Of a stretch of 64,000 nt of DNA, positions 48,617 to 60,939 are shown piece by piece. The first letter of the stretch is position 1; every line of letters begins with the position of its first letter. Source of the stretch: Lutjanus erythropterus. Lineage: Eukaryota > Chordata > Actinopteri > Lutjaniformes > Lutjanidae. The notes under the pieces are model-generated. The model worked only from the letters and a program-made list of their open reading frames with translations, made no database searches and was not told the DNA's origin. The stretch is from the NCBI GenBank assembly GCA_020091685.1, contig CM034593.1:45853388-45917387 (forward strand), in the 5' to 3' direction. A program made the translations under genes and the position numbers.

Positions 48617-49380
48617 TGAATTGGGGATGAAGAAAATATCGATACACCCAATATTATGTTTTGTAATATTATATTGATTCTTGATACTATATTATTGATA
48701 CTACTTTGATTCTCAAAAGTATCATGATAGCATGATACTATGACAATGTAACACTGTATCATGATATTGTGATACATGTAGACATTTGTGGTAGTTGATT
48801 TTGTGTTGTGTTTAAAACCCTGACCACTAGATGGTGGGAGTGGGAAAAAAGAAAAAAAAGATTCTTTAAAGTATCGTGATTCTTCTTTTTATGATTCCTT
48901 GTTTATTCATAGAAATAAATGACAAACTCTTAGTTTGTTAGCTCAATACTAACATGTAATGGGAATTCCCATTCACACGCAAACAGAAATTAGCACTGCG
49001 GTTGTGGTGATTTTATCTCAACAAATGGATCTATTTTACTTCATATCCTTAACACAAACATACTTTCAGGCGCATAATTCCTCTGACCTGTTGGAACAAT
49101 TTAATAGCTGCTAACTTCACGCTGTTAATGTAATCTATTACTCCAGCTTCAACACTCCACACGGGCCAGCTACAGCAACCTCCAAGGTTAAAAGTGCAAC
49201 ATCAAAATACACAGTTTCAAAGTTCAATTTCATATGTGAGGATGTTAATTTAAAGGCTCTTTGTGCCTTGTCCTGTATGCTGGGTTCTAGTCCAATTCAT
49301 TTTGGTGAACATCTTGTTTTATTTATTATTTTCTCAAGGTTGATGAGGAGGAAAAGCTAGTTTACTTCAAAAGTTTTCAG

Positions 49381-49422
<42 letters not shown>

Positions 49423-49730
49423 GACTAACATCTGATGTTCTGTGTTTTTGGAAATATCAATCGGAATATCCAGTCTCTTGAAGCGCATGATCCAAATTTT
49501 TCCACATGGACTAGTGTTAAAAAAGCAAATAAAAATTGCAATAAATCATACTAAATTGCAATACTTGCAATACTTTTAAGACTTAAGAATCACAATACAT
49601 ATCAAGTGCCAAGCACATACCAAGAATTGTGACAGTATTGACAGGTGGTATATATCCAGATATACTGAATCGTGACCCATATACGACGATAAGTATCGCA
49701 TCACCATATTTCTTGCTATTACACAGCATT
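48617..49730. mobile_element. probable non-autonomous DNA element with ATCGATAC/GTATCG motifs
   Basis: The left part (GAAGAAAATATCGATAC, repeated TGATAC/ATCATGATA) and the right part (GTATCGCATCACCATATTTC) form diverged inverted ends about 1.1 kb apart. The interior carries many ATTGATAC/GTATCATG motifs and a TA repeat at 49381-49421. Boundaries are approximate and no target duplication was confirmed. Confidence 0.45.
49381..49421. repeat. (TA)n microsatellite
   Basis: TA repeat with one CA interruption, inside the 48617-49730 element. Confidence 0.93.
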
Positions 49731-49739
49731 ATGTGCATT

Positions 49740-52070
49740 GTGTTATTTTTGGAATGAAGATTGGGGTAAAAGTAGGCCAGCACAGTCCAGTACTTTGTAT
49801 CACTAACAGATTCAGTGCTGGGACACAGCAACGAGAAGAGGGGACAGCAGATGACTGCCAAAACTCACAGATATCAACCCGTCATGATTTCATGTCCAGA
49901 AAACCAGACTGATAGTTAGGTCAACATAAATAACAGACACCTCTCTAAATTGCATCTACATTGCTCCAGTGTGTTTGTGACCAGTACAGACCTGTGGGTT
50001 TTTAAATCATGCTGGAGGAAACCCGCTGCCTTTCCAAAACCGGTTGGTTACTGCTGGCTAATGTCAGTTTCTGCTGTAGCTGACTGATATCGAGGTGTTT
50101 TGGCAGGCAGTTGTTTCTAGCAAAAATCTCCCAAGTAAAACACAACACGCACAACAACACAGACAGCAGGTCAAACATATGCAGCTGCCATGGGTTAGTC
50201 TGTAACTCTGGCATAATAACGGTGTGAGTGTGCATTTTTACTTCTTAAACACACTGCCTGCAAGGCTGCGTTTGATTTATTGTTCCCATACGTTTGACTC
50301 TGTCACGATCAAACCAACACAAAAGTGTTGCTTTAGTGGAAAAATGCTTAGAAGTTATCTTCAATTTTAAGTCACTTCAGGAACATTTTGAGACATTTCA
50401 CTCATCATCATCTCTTTCATTTACGTTCCCATTGTTCTTAAAACTCACAGAGAGATTTTAACTGTTCAACTGCTGTTGTTTAATTTAGTCATAATTTTCT
50501 TCTAATTTAAAATTATTATGAAAGCTCTGTCAATAAAAAAATATTCTCTGGCATTTTACACCTTTTAAATAAATCATTTGCTGTACATAACTTTCTTTCT
50601 ACACCATGCAGACCTTCAAAAATTGAATGTGTGTTCAGGGATGCATGAAGCTGGGGGCAGAAAGAGAACAATAAGAAGCGATGAAGGATGGAGTAGGAGT
50701 CGTGGCAAGAACTTCAATCTACTTACACCCCTGAAAATGACCTTAATTTTTGTCTCGCAGATAGTATAAATGTCCATGTGAACCGTTTATGCAATAAAAA
50801 ATTGTGATAAAAAAAAGAATATATTTCACTTTGGTGTGTGAGGAGTGGCTCTTCTGTCTTGTGACTATTTGTGAAACAGAAAACAGACTTTCTTTCCTTT
50901 TCCTCATTTGTTTTCAGAAACAGAAAGCTTTAACATGGATAACTATATTGATAAAAAAAAGAGCTATTATTTAGCCATAGAACAATGATAGAAGACAAAA
51001 ACAAAGTCAGTCATTGGTTTGTGGAAGAATATCTATGATAGAGAAATGAAGTCACATAAAGAGGGATAGAAAGGGCAATATAAGGCAGAGATGAAGGAAT
51101 GTATGCCTTTATGTTTTTGTGTGCATGTTTTAATGTTTTATACTAGCATGACACTAATCTATGTTGTATGTGAGGGTGGTAGTAAATTCATATCCTTATT
51201 CAATAAGAGAACTAAAGCAAAATCCTCAAAGGAAATATGTGGAATTCCAATAAAAATCATCACACAAAAATGACAGAAAAGTATGTAGCATTAATTTAAC
51301 AGTGTATTAAGTGTTAAGCGTGGGCAGGAGAGAGTCCAGGGGCAACATTTAAGGTCAGGTCAGATTGATGTATGTAAATTAATTGGTTTAAGCGTGCATT
51401 TTATTTCCTCTGCTTCACAGTATTGTTGATTATAAAGCAGAACCAAAAGGCCATAAAAAATGTAAAAACAAATTTTACATACACACATAACTGTAGTCCT
51501 GAGTTATTCTCACTGCTGTAGAGTACATATACGTGCTTGATAGTAACACTTAGGCAAGAAAACTCCCGGTGCTATGCCTTCAAATCATTGTGTGCCTACA
51601 GGTAGAAGTGAAATCCAGGTTTATATGGAGGAGAGAGAGGGTTCTGGGGAACACTAAAAGTAGATTTAATTCTACTGAATACATTAAGCTGGAGAGGTGA
51701 AGAATGTGAACCTGCACAGAAGAGTAGCGACAACTCTGTCCAGGGGCTAAAAACTTACATGACTTGTTTTTGGTGTTCTACACATTACTGTACAGTAAAC
51801 ACTGTGTTGCAAATCCTTCACACTGACTTACAGATTCCAGTGCACACACCACTAATCTGAGAAAAAGAGAGAAAAAGAAATTATTGTATGTCTATATGAC
51901 AAGGAAAAAATCTAAATTAATCATCCACGTGTTGCCCTTATTCACATTTGGTGAACAAAAATGCAAAGGGGTTATAAACAAGAGAGACATTTCTGTAGGA
52001 TACTGAATGTATTAAACATAAAAAGGGTACAGAAGCAAAATGGAAGCATTTGTTTAAATCTCTCGAATAC
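49740..52070. other. upstream non-coding stretch
   Basis: AT-rich, with no repeat or gene recognised by eye. Confidence 0.55.
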
Positions 52071-52074
52071 CACT

Positions 52075-52480
52075 GGACCGATCGATCTGTTCTTTTGGTT
52101 GTGCACATTCATGACTGTATGCTGATGGACCTTTGAAAAACCTTGAAAACCGTTTTATGGCTCCACGCCGTCGACAGCAGTGGCTACAGGCATTACATCT
52201 ACAGGTTATCCCATTACCTCAAGAACGCCTTGAAGGAATTTCTTCAATCTTCACAGAAATGACCACCAGGACTCAAGGATGAAATGATTATATTTTGGTG
52301 GTCAAAGGTCGAGGTCATGGTGACCTCATATACACATTTATGGTCATAAATCAAAAAGTTAATATGCAAATTATGAAAAAAAACTATCCACAAATATCTA
52401 AAAGGATAAAAAGGTGATGACATTTTATATCCAAGAGTTCAAAGGTCAGCTTCACTGTGATATCATAATGTTCAGCTCTC
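52075..52480 (+). repeat. common fish dispersed repeat
   Basis: Diagnostic pieces are GACTCAAGGATGAAATGATT, TTTTGGTGGTCAAAGGTC, GGTCATGGTGACCTCATA and AAAGGTCAGCTTCACTGTGA. I recall this non-coding repeat from many percomorph genomes. Its class is unknown to me. It ends about 150 bp before a small MITE at 52632. Confidence 0.6.
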
Positions 52481-52631
52481 TATCAGTCCTCTGTCCTCTC
52501 TGAGTGAAGACAGCATGTTTCTCACTGGAAATTATTCACTGTAATCATACATTTACAGTGAGAACTTCCATTTTGCAAAAAAAAAACCCACTTAATATCA
52601 TTTATTAAATAAGTCACAGATCAATGTAGTG

Positions 52632-52710
52632 TTAAAGCGATAGTTCACCCACACAGGGGTGATATTGATATTGAGTGAATTTTCATTTTTGGGTGAACTA
52701 TAGCTTTAAA
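52632..52710. mobile_element. short MITE with inverted ends (TTAAAGCGATAGTTCACCC)
   Basis: A 79-bp block opening TTAAAGCGATAGTTCACCC and closing GGGTGAACTATAGCTTTAAA, nearly perfect inverted repeats with a small loop. The GATAGTTCACCC end is a common teleost MITE signature. Confidence 0.7.
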
Positions 52711-53230
52711 GTTCCATATTAAATTCTTTTAAACTCTATCGTAACTATATGAGTCCAGACAGGCATGAATGTAAACTATGACTTGACTGCGAGGTAGTCA
52801 TTTTATTTCTCTGCTCTTTTTTATGAGACCATAAACAGCTGACTTCTCACTCTTCTTAACCAGTCACATACACAGCAAGACATTTAACTCTAGTGAGCAT
52901 GAGATGCCTGAAGGAATGATGGAAAAGACAGAGGAGATTGACAGAATGACAGAGATTATGATTTGACAAGCTAATTTTCATATCTTTGAGTCTGACCATT
53001 TTCAGTTTTCAAAGGTCCACTACATCTACTACAGTCCTGGTGGAGTTGTGGCTGAGACTGTGGTGTCTCAAGTCAAGTCTCATGAGAGACAGAAAAATGT
53101 GTCAATTATCGACCTCTGTGTATTTGACTGCATGTGCACAAGACTCATAAATTAGCATAATTAATGCCCCAATAATACCATATAAGGCTGTGCTTCCTGC
53201 TCCATATGTCAGGAAGTGTTCATTCATGAA

Positions 53231-53659
53231 AATGGCATCAAAGAGAAAAAAAGAACTTTATGAGTTTGGAGTTTGACGTCCTGCTTTCAGACACCCATAA
53301 AGGAAAGTCTGTCATTTTAACAGCGTCAGCAGAGGAATTAAAAGACCTGCTGAAGCAAAGAAACAGGGAAATCAAGTGCTGTTGATGCTGTGTTACCTGA
53401 GGGTCAGACTGTCACTGAAATAAAGAGGAAATGTCTCAATATGAAAATGACTTCAGAGAAAAAAAACGACTCGCCACAAAAAGGGGCGATCAATGACTGC
53501 AGCAAAAGGAAAAGGTTAAGGGGAAGTTTTCACCACGGAGACAGAGGACAGAATAAGCGAGGATGTTCAGCTGGACAGAGACTTCATAAACCTGTATGTG
53601 AAGCTATAGGGCCAGTACACCTCACAGCAGGTAGTAATAGATCACTGAAAGAAAGATGA
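53231..53659 (+). pseudogene. decayed Myb/SANT-like DNA-binding reading frame
   Basis: Pieces in shifted frames suggest a dead copy of a Myb/SANT-like DNA-binding protein of the sort found with Harbinger-type transposons. They are MASKRKKELYEFG at 53231, then DVLLSDTHKGKSVILTASAE, followed by a frame reading QTVTEIKRKCLNMKM (about 53405-53450) that resembles the conserved RTVxEIKKKWxDIK helix. At least two frameshifts and several stops break it. No transposase partner or inverted ends were found nearby. The assignment is tentative. Confidence 0.35.
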
Positions 53660-53664
53660 GAGGC

Positions 53665-56600
53665 TTTATATGTACATTTACAATTTATATTATAATTTTA
53701 AATGTAGTCACACAGGATAATGCTGGCATAATTATGAAGTGTAATTTAGTTTTCACACTCAACATGTCTTCAAACTAATGAAATACACAGTTATTAGTTA
53801 AAAGCTTCGGTTTGGATAACAGGAGACTGACTGCACATGGCTCTATGAGAGGTCTGGAACTTGTAAATTGTGTTTGTATCTGAAAGAAAATTCAAAATAC
53901 TAGTTCTCTTAAATCACTCTTGCGCACCACTTAAGAACAAATCTGTTCGTACAAGTGGTTCTTGCATGAGGTCCAGTTTTATGTGTGATGTGAGCCGGTG
54001 ATCCAGAGTATATTTAGTTGTTACAACTGTGAGTAGCAGCTCGCATAACAAGACAACACACTCCAAGGTCAGACTTATAGTGTACAAAATGACAACTCTG
54101 ACATGTTATGAGTACTTCTCACATAAAGTAAGAGACAGCTCTCTTCCTTTTTGTTGAGAGCAAAAGAAGTGGTACGGCCATGACCATCGGGGGGAAGGTG
54201 TGCATCTCACTGAGTTAGAGTGATTCCATATGCATCTTGAAACGTTCATTGGTATGATACATGTTAGAAATGTTTATGCATCAATTTTTCTTCCCATTCA
54301 TGTTCGGCTTACTACCTTTAGCCTGATGCATCGGATGCATGAGTGAATTGTTGTTACACCCCTAATGACCACGTTAGGTATATGAAACAAAAAACATTTC
54401 ATTCTCCAGTATCTATCTCTTTCCTTGAACTGCAATTAGATCAACATTGCAAGATCTAGGTCTCAATACACTAATACATTTCTTTAGTCTGAGATTCTTG
54501 AGGAGAATTATCACGTTAATATTTTTCAGTGTGTTTAAAAAAAAAATGCCAATAAAGTTAAGTCAGGTCATAATTGTTTATATAATACAATTTATACATA
54601 GGGAAGCTTACATAATGTGGCACAAAAGAGGGTCTGTGCAATCCAGTTCATGAAAAAGTAGTACTCATGTTCATAAATTCCTATATGTTCCCCATAAAGT
54701 CCTCATAAATTCACCTGAGGAGAGTCACTACTGACAGATAATATGTCCAACTATTGATCTGATTTATTGGACATTTGTGTGTGTGTGTATGTGTGCATAT
54801 GCACATATGCATGACTTTGTATGCCTGTCAAAGAGGATGGGTGTTATCTGGTCCAGAAAACAAGATAACTGCCTTCTTAGTAATTCACCTTCAAGCATCA
54901 CTCACCACTTTCTACAGAATGTTGACTTCCACACACACAAACACACACACACAGTGCATTTTTTGACTATTTGCCATCAATCAGCAGCTCCACTTTGTCA
55001 TCTTTCTTCCTCTGACTCTGTCTCATGTTTGTCAAACAAGACATAATCCAGTGCACCTGTTACTGTAGAAGACTTTTCTCTGCTTATCAGACTGACTCTT
55101 TGACTTCTGATGTCAGGTGTCTATTCAGATGCCACTCACTCTGTATTCTAACACTTCACATGAAGAATTGCATCTCCAGTACTGTAAGAAAATGAGTACT
55201 GTCACGTTTTCACCAAAGTATGACATCTGGTGACATCCCTAGTGCAGATATGACTTTGATAATAACTTAAGTATACAAGGCCTGTTACTGAAGAATATGA
55301 ATAAATTACTGACAGAGACAAGTACCAATACTCAAAATAAATAATGAACCATGGTTGGAACAGACCATATCCTTGACATCCATAACCACATACCACACAG
55401 TTTAAACAACTTTAGCATACAACAGCATACTTGAGTTGTATCAGTTCAACTGACATCAATGATGATTCTGTTCTCGCATACGTATACACTCAGATACTGT
55501 TATTACGATCATCTCTTACTCATTTTTAGCCAGTTTCTTTGAATAAGTGACAACACCCATGTTGAATCTACAGCGGGTAAATGCCATTTCAGGCTATATT
55601 GTTCTCCAGTGGAAAAGCCAATACTGCTGAGTCCACCAAAGAAGAAAGAGATGAGGTTTACACGCCTTGGTTATAAAGATGGTAAGTATCAACCCATCTG
55701 TGAGTCTGTCACAATTATAACTATATGAGCTGACTGCACTTATTTTGCACAATTGGTAAAATCATTTTCACTCACCTGTATAAGGACAGCTGAATGAAAT
55801 GAATAAATGAAATGTCACATCATTTTCCATCATTTGAGGTTTGACTGGTTTTACTTTAACAATTTTATTGTGCTCCCTTCTTTTGCTATAGTTTCATGGC
55901 TACGCTAGATGAAAATGCACATTATTTGAATTTTCTTTAGCTGATTTTCTTCAAATCGTGTGGTACATGGTTATGGATGACAAAGATATGGCATGTTATG
56001 ACCACAGTATAGTGTTTATTTTAATTATTGGTACCTGTCATTGTCAGTAATTTCTTTATATTCTTCAGTATCATATACTAATTTTATTATTAATGTCTTG
56101 TCTTCAACAGGTATGTCACAAGAACTGATACTTGACACTTGATACTGATGCCAACAGTATCAGTACAGCATATACACCTGAAAGTGCTGTAGTCTGCTTA
56201 AATGTCAAAGGAGGAAAAAAACTGCTCACTGGCACTGATCAACAACAACTAAACATGTATGATAGCTTCATGTGCAGCTGCAGTGACATCTCCATGTCGA
56301 CTCACTGATAAGAAAAACAGTCAACAGTGTTGTGTATGTGTATGTTGTGTAGTAAGTACTTTGGTTTCAAGTCAGATCATCAGGGATTCGCTGCAAAAGG
56401 TGCCATCAAACTTTTAGACAGCAAGAAAACACTCACTAACTAAACGAAGCAGCTCACAGACACATGTCCAGATTGTCAGTTTTACTTCAAGTTAAAGTTA
56501 CATTAACAATGTATATGTATCCAAAGAATTCTCCTCGTCATCCTGAAATACACGTTACCATTAGTTTTGTCTAAGACAGCTGCTTTGCTGTGTTGCCAAT

Positions 56601-57200
56601 TGTGTTCCATGATGTTTACAATGGTTAAAAGCTAAAGGCTACCATGTTCAGGCTAGCAGTTTTGGAAACTCACTAGAATTGATATTAACTACTAAATTTG
56701 TGGTATTGTGGCATCTTTCATCTGCATTGTGCAATCTTTGTTTACAAAGCCTTAAAGGTAAACAGAAACATATAAAAGAAGGAAAATTAATTTGTTAATC
56801 ACAATAATCTGTATAACAATTAACCCTCAACCAAAGTTCTAACTCTCCACTGGTAATGCCAATCACACAGTGGATGTTGAGAGAAAATCATGTAAAGTGA
56901 CCAATCCAAACTTATGTGTGGACATGCAAGCAAATGGATAGAAGACACTGATTAAATCTTTTGTGGCACTAGAACTAAGAATCTCTGGGGTTTTGGAGAA
57001 AAAACTTAAAATCGTTCTTCACAACAAATTAATGACATTTTCAGAGCTATTTGTCAGCAGATCACAGAGACAAATGGTCAAAGAAGAAACAGCCACAGTG
57101 AGCTGGTTAGCTGAAAAGCTGCAGGCTCTTACTGCAATTTGTGTGAACCAACAAATCTCTAATACATCATCAAAGTAAACAATGCTGTCCCTCTTCTGGC
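53665..57200. other. upstream non-coding stretch
   Basis: AT-rich sequence with a weak GT repeat near 54775. A 71-codon frame at 56963-57178 lies directly before the L1-type remnant but is not recognised as part of it. Confidence 0.5.
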
Positions 57201-57203
57201 TAG

Positions 57204-58025
57204 ATGAAAAATGTAACTGTCAAAATGTCCCCAAAAATCTGGAATCAATTCAGACATTGTTTTGGTCTCCAAACATACTCAACGTCAGCCCCAATAACTT
57301 CAAATCATGCACCTCTACCCTTTGGTAGATGGTGCATTCATATCAAATATTTTAAAAACCTATACATTGATAACACTTTTGTATCTTTCCAAAAAATATG
57401 TGGACAATTTGCCCTCCACGAAAAATACTTCATCAGGTACAGAACCTACTCATTGATTCACTGGACGTATTCCTTAAGCCAGCACCTGTTCTGAAAGGAA
57501 TAATGTCCTATATGTATGTTCAGATTCATTCCTACAACTAGTTTCCTGAAACTCCATTGGAGATATTTGGAAAGTGGCAGTGGGAGAGGAGCTTTTTGAG
57601 GAACTTTGGGATTATACCTAAAGTTGCTCAGAGTTCACAAATCATCTATCTGTGCAAAACACGGACTGATCCAGTGCAAAATTGTATACCACACCCACCG
57701 CACAAAGGTTAGGCTCTCCAGAGTCTATAAAGATGTGAAACCATTGTGATCTTGTCCAGCTTTACAATCCTTCTGGGAGGAAATCTTTAGATCATCATTG
57801 AAGGTAACTGGAAAATCAATTGAGCCTAATGCTATGATTGCATTGTTCAGTGTAATTCCAGCCACAGTACCAGTACCAGTACATCATAGTACCACTCTCC
57901 TCCCTAGAGGCAGTCTTTACAGCCTTCGTCACCCTTTGAGTCAGAAGCTTTATGTTACTCAAGTGGAAACCTCCGACATCTCTTTCGCACACCTTGTGAA
58001 AGGTTACTCTGTATCTTGCTTACTA
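57204..58025 (+). mobile_element. 5'-truncated L1/Tx1-type LINE, ORF2 C-terminal remnant
   Basis: The forward frames contain the C-terminal region of an L1-like ORF2. SPKIWNQFRHCFGLQ at about 57225, LYIDNTFVSFQK at about 57360, a Cys-containing block around 57640-57760 and KVTGKSIEPNAMIALF at about 57800 are followed after a frameshift by MLLKWKPP at about 57950. Several frameshifts and stops interrupt it, so it is inactive. The reverse transcriptase domain is absent, as expected for a 5'-truncated insertion. Just downstream begins an unrelated repeat (58105). The L1/Tx1 assignment rests on recalled fish ORF2 wording. Confidence 0.65.
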
Positions 58026-58104
58026 CTAACATCTTTTCTTTATTGCTATTATATCGACCAAAGGTCACAGCATCATTTATCTGTTGGAGGTGGAAAATAT
58101 CTGT

Positions 58105-58921
58105 TAAACCTGCCAACGTAATAGCAGCCCACAAATGCGATAAACCACAATCATAATACAAATGTGCAGCTTTTAATGTAATAATCACACAAACGTAATA
58201 AATTTCCCATATACGTGATAGCAGTTGCCTACTACAAATGTAAGACAAGCTTTCCTGCAAAGGTAATATCTATAACATTTGCAAGGATTTGTTAGGTTTG
58301 TGAGAAGGTGAAAATCAAATTCAGCTTTCAAAACTGTATTAAATTAACCACAAATGTACCGAATAGTGCAAGGACCCTACTGGATTTGCTCCAATTATTA
58401 GTTTTTCTTCTTCTTCTTCTCAGCAATCTTCAGTCACATTTTTGAGGGGCTAAACATTCTCAGAGGTGTATGACACTTGGCATACGCATAAGTCGTGGTG
58501 AAAAAGTTTGCGTGATATAGCCGTTGATGGTAGGCGTGGCAAAATGGATTGGGCATGCACTCAAAACAACAGCCCCCACGGCACATTTCACCAATGTGCA
58601 CAAAAATTAGAACCATTGCCTAAACAAACAGGAAGTCCACCATTTTGAATTTACCTCTCAATTTTGCCATTTTCCACGCATTTTATTTTAGAGAAGACTA
58701 GACAAGACTACTTTCTGATCATAAGTTATAAAAAGATTTAGCTACCTCACACTTCACTAGATTCCCAGCCTGAACAGATCTACGATGGGGTCTTGGCTGC
58801 TGAGTGCCCCGAGGGGCATCGGGGTACAAGGGCCCATCCAATTCTACTCGCAGCTTTAATTTAGTTGTACACCTGCCAATTGATTTGAGTCATGAGAAAA
58901 TATCATGTGTTTGGGCAGAGC
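58105..58921 (-). repeat. unnamed fish repeat, minus-strand copy
   Basis: The reverse complement matches the plus-strand block at 60940-62535 in order. Shared pieces include CTCTGCCCAAAC, GGCAGGT...AAATTAAAGC, AGACCCCATCRTAGATSTGTTC, CTCAAAAATGYGACTGAAGA, GGGAAATTTATTAC and GATTATTACATTAAAA. This copy is shorter because of internal deletions. I cannot assign the family to a class, and no coding frame is evident. Confidence 0.7.
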
Positions 58922-59804
58922 AGGCCAAAACGTGTCAGGGCAGCACTCTGAGTAAGTTATAAATAACTTACAGAAACGCTACGTGCAATATAAGCTGTGC
59001 ATTAACAAATCTACCTTCTACCTTCTCTTCCACTTTCTCTGTCATTCTCTCTCTTTCTCAAACATGCACACAGCTTTATTATCCCTTGTCAGTTTACAGA
59101 ATTGTCTTGAGGTATGTAAATATCTTGTTTAAATATATTTGGGATTTTTGGGGTGGGGGTTTGCATACACAAAACACCTCTTTTAATGAGAATTCTGCTA
59201 CAGCAGTTTCATCTGTGTTTCAGTAGCCTACCTGTTCAGGACAGGTCCATGGCAGAGACCTGACAAGCAGAAAGTCTCTTTTCTCGCTCTCTAAGAACAT
59301 TCAGTTCAAGTTTGGGTAGGGTAGGTGCAGGTCTTAAAACCCCATCAAGAATACTGATTTAGGATAACCTCCCCTTCCACTCCAAGAGTGTTTTTCTTCT
59401 TGTTCCTACAGCTGAATGTTTGAGCTTCACTGTGCAGAATGATATGTGCAGAGTGACACTGGAACGCTTTGCACATTGTTGATCTGTTGCGATGATTTGT
59501 GACATCACACATAGTTTAGAAGCCAGTCATGGTCCAATATTCAACTTACACAAGTGTGATGTGGAAACTGGAAGCCTCGAGCACACATATGCTGAGAATG
59601 GACTGTTGAGTGAAGTAGGGGGCGTCATGTGTCCTGCTGTTAAACTTTTGGGATGATGTATATATTTCTTTGATTATGGAATTTTTAACAAGGAGAAGGC
59701 TTAAATTTCATTTTAAGGATTTTAGCAAGATAATTAAACTTTTTTGCATAAAAACTATATCAGACATTATTATTCAAACATGTCTTGAAGGAATCATTTA
59801 TGAT

Positions 59805-60520
59805 TAGGGGTGAATCTTTGGCACCTGCTGATTTGATTACGATTACGATTCAGGAGCTACAATTCGATTATAAAACAATTATTGATGCATCTTTAATTTA
59901 TGTATATTGATGCACTTTTTCTAACACACATTTCTTTTGTCTCACTGAATAAGCATTCATCACTTGCAATTTTTAAAAACGTACATTTCTAATAAGTAAC
60001 AAGTGTTGAATTCATTTCATTATATTATATATGTATATATATTATATATATATTTTAGCCACAGCAACAACAGCCTGCCGTCTCCCGACTCCTCCATCGG
60101 GTGGAATCGAGTTACATGGCTTCTCATGTTTGTTGTGTTAACAAAGTATTTTATTTAGCATGACACAGCTTACATATAACGTGGCTCTTGTCCAGTTCGC
60201 TTCCGTTGACATTGTAGAAGCCAAAGTGTTTCCACACGTCTGCTTTTAAATTAGAAGGAGCTGTTCAGATCTCACGGTGAGATGGCTGGCGGTCAGCCAT
60301 GTTTGATTTCCTCTGTGTGCGTGTTGGCGTGTCCGCTCAGGTGGGCATCCCAAAGTGTCCTGGAGATGATCGTACCGCGCTTCTTAGTTCTGCATTATTT
60401 AGAACCTTCTGTATTACTTTAATTAACAGATTTAAATAATCAAAATTTGGGCGTTTAGAATCGATTCAGATTCGTCCGTCGAATCGCGATGCATCTAAGA
60501 ATTGAAATTTCCCCACCCTA
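59805..60520. mobile_element. hAT-like non-autonomous element (716 bp)
   Basis: The ends are TAGGGGTGAATCTTTGG and AATTTCCCCACCCTA, with nearby GATTACGATT and AATCGCGATGCATC subterminal motifs typical of fish hAT elements. Flanks TTTATGAT (59797-59804) and TTCATGAC (60521-60528) match at 6 of 8 bases. A TA-rich stretch lies inside at about 60020-60055. Confidence 0.68.
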
Positions 60521-60900
60521 TTCATGACTGAATTTTGTTGTCATTTATTTACATAAAAAATGATAACTTAATAGTGATAATGATCAATTATTATTGTTAT
60601 TATAATTTGTTCTTTTAATGATTATTTCTTCCTATATACACACACATACAGAATCACACACAGAGCAAGGTTTAACGGTACTGTGCTTCCTCATTTCATT
60701 TTATAAAATGTATTTTGTTTCATTAATTGTTGAAGCTTTGACAATGTTGGGACATTTGTGCCAGTAAAGCAAATTTTAATTGAATGGAATAAAACAAAAC
60801 AAAACAAAAAAAACAGTCATGATATAACAAGTCCACTTCAGTAGAGACTACTAAATATTTACGTCTCCCATTCCCATTCTGGGAACCAAAGAATGATGGG

Positions 60901-60932
60901 GCATGTTTGAGAGAGAGAGAGAGAGAGAGAGT
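60901..60932. repeat. (GA)n microsatellite
   Basis: About 11 GA units beside the plus-strand copy of the unnamed repeat. Confidence 0.88.
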
Positions 60933-60939
60933 TGTTACA

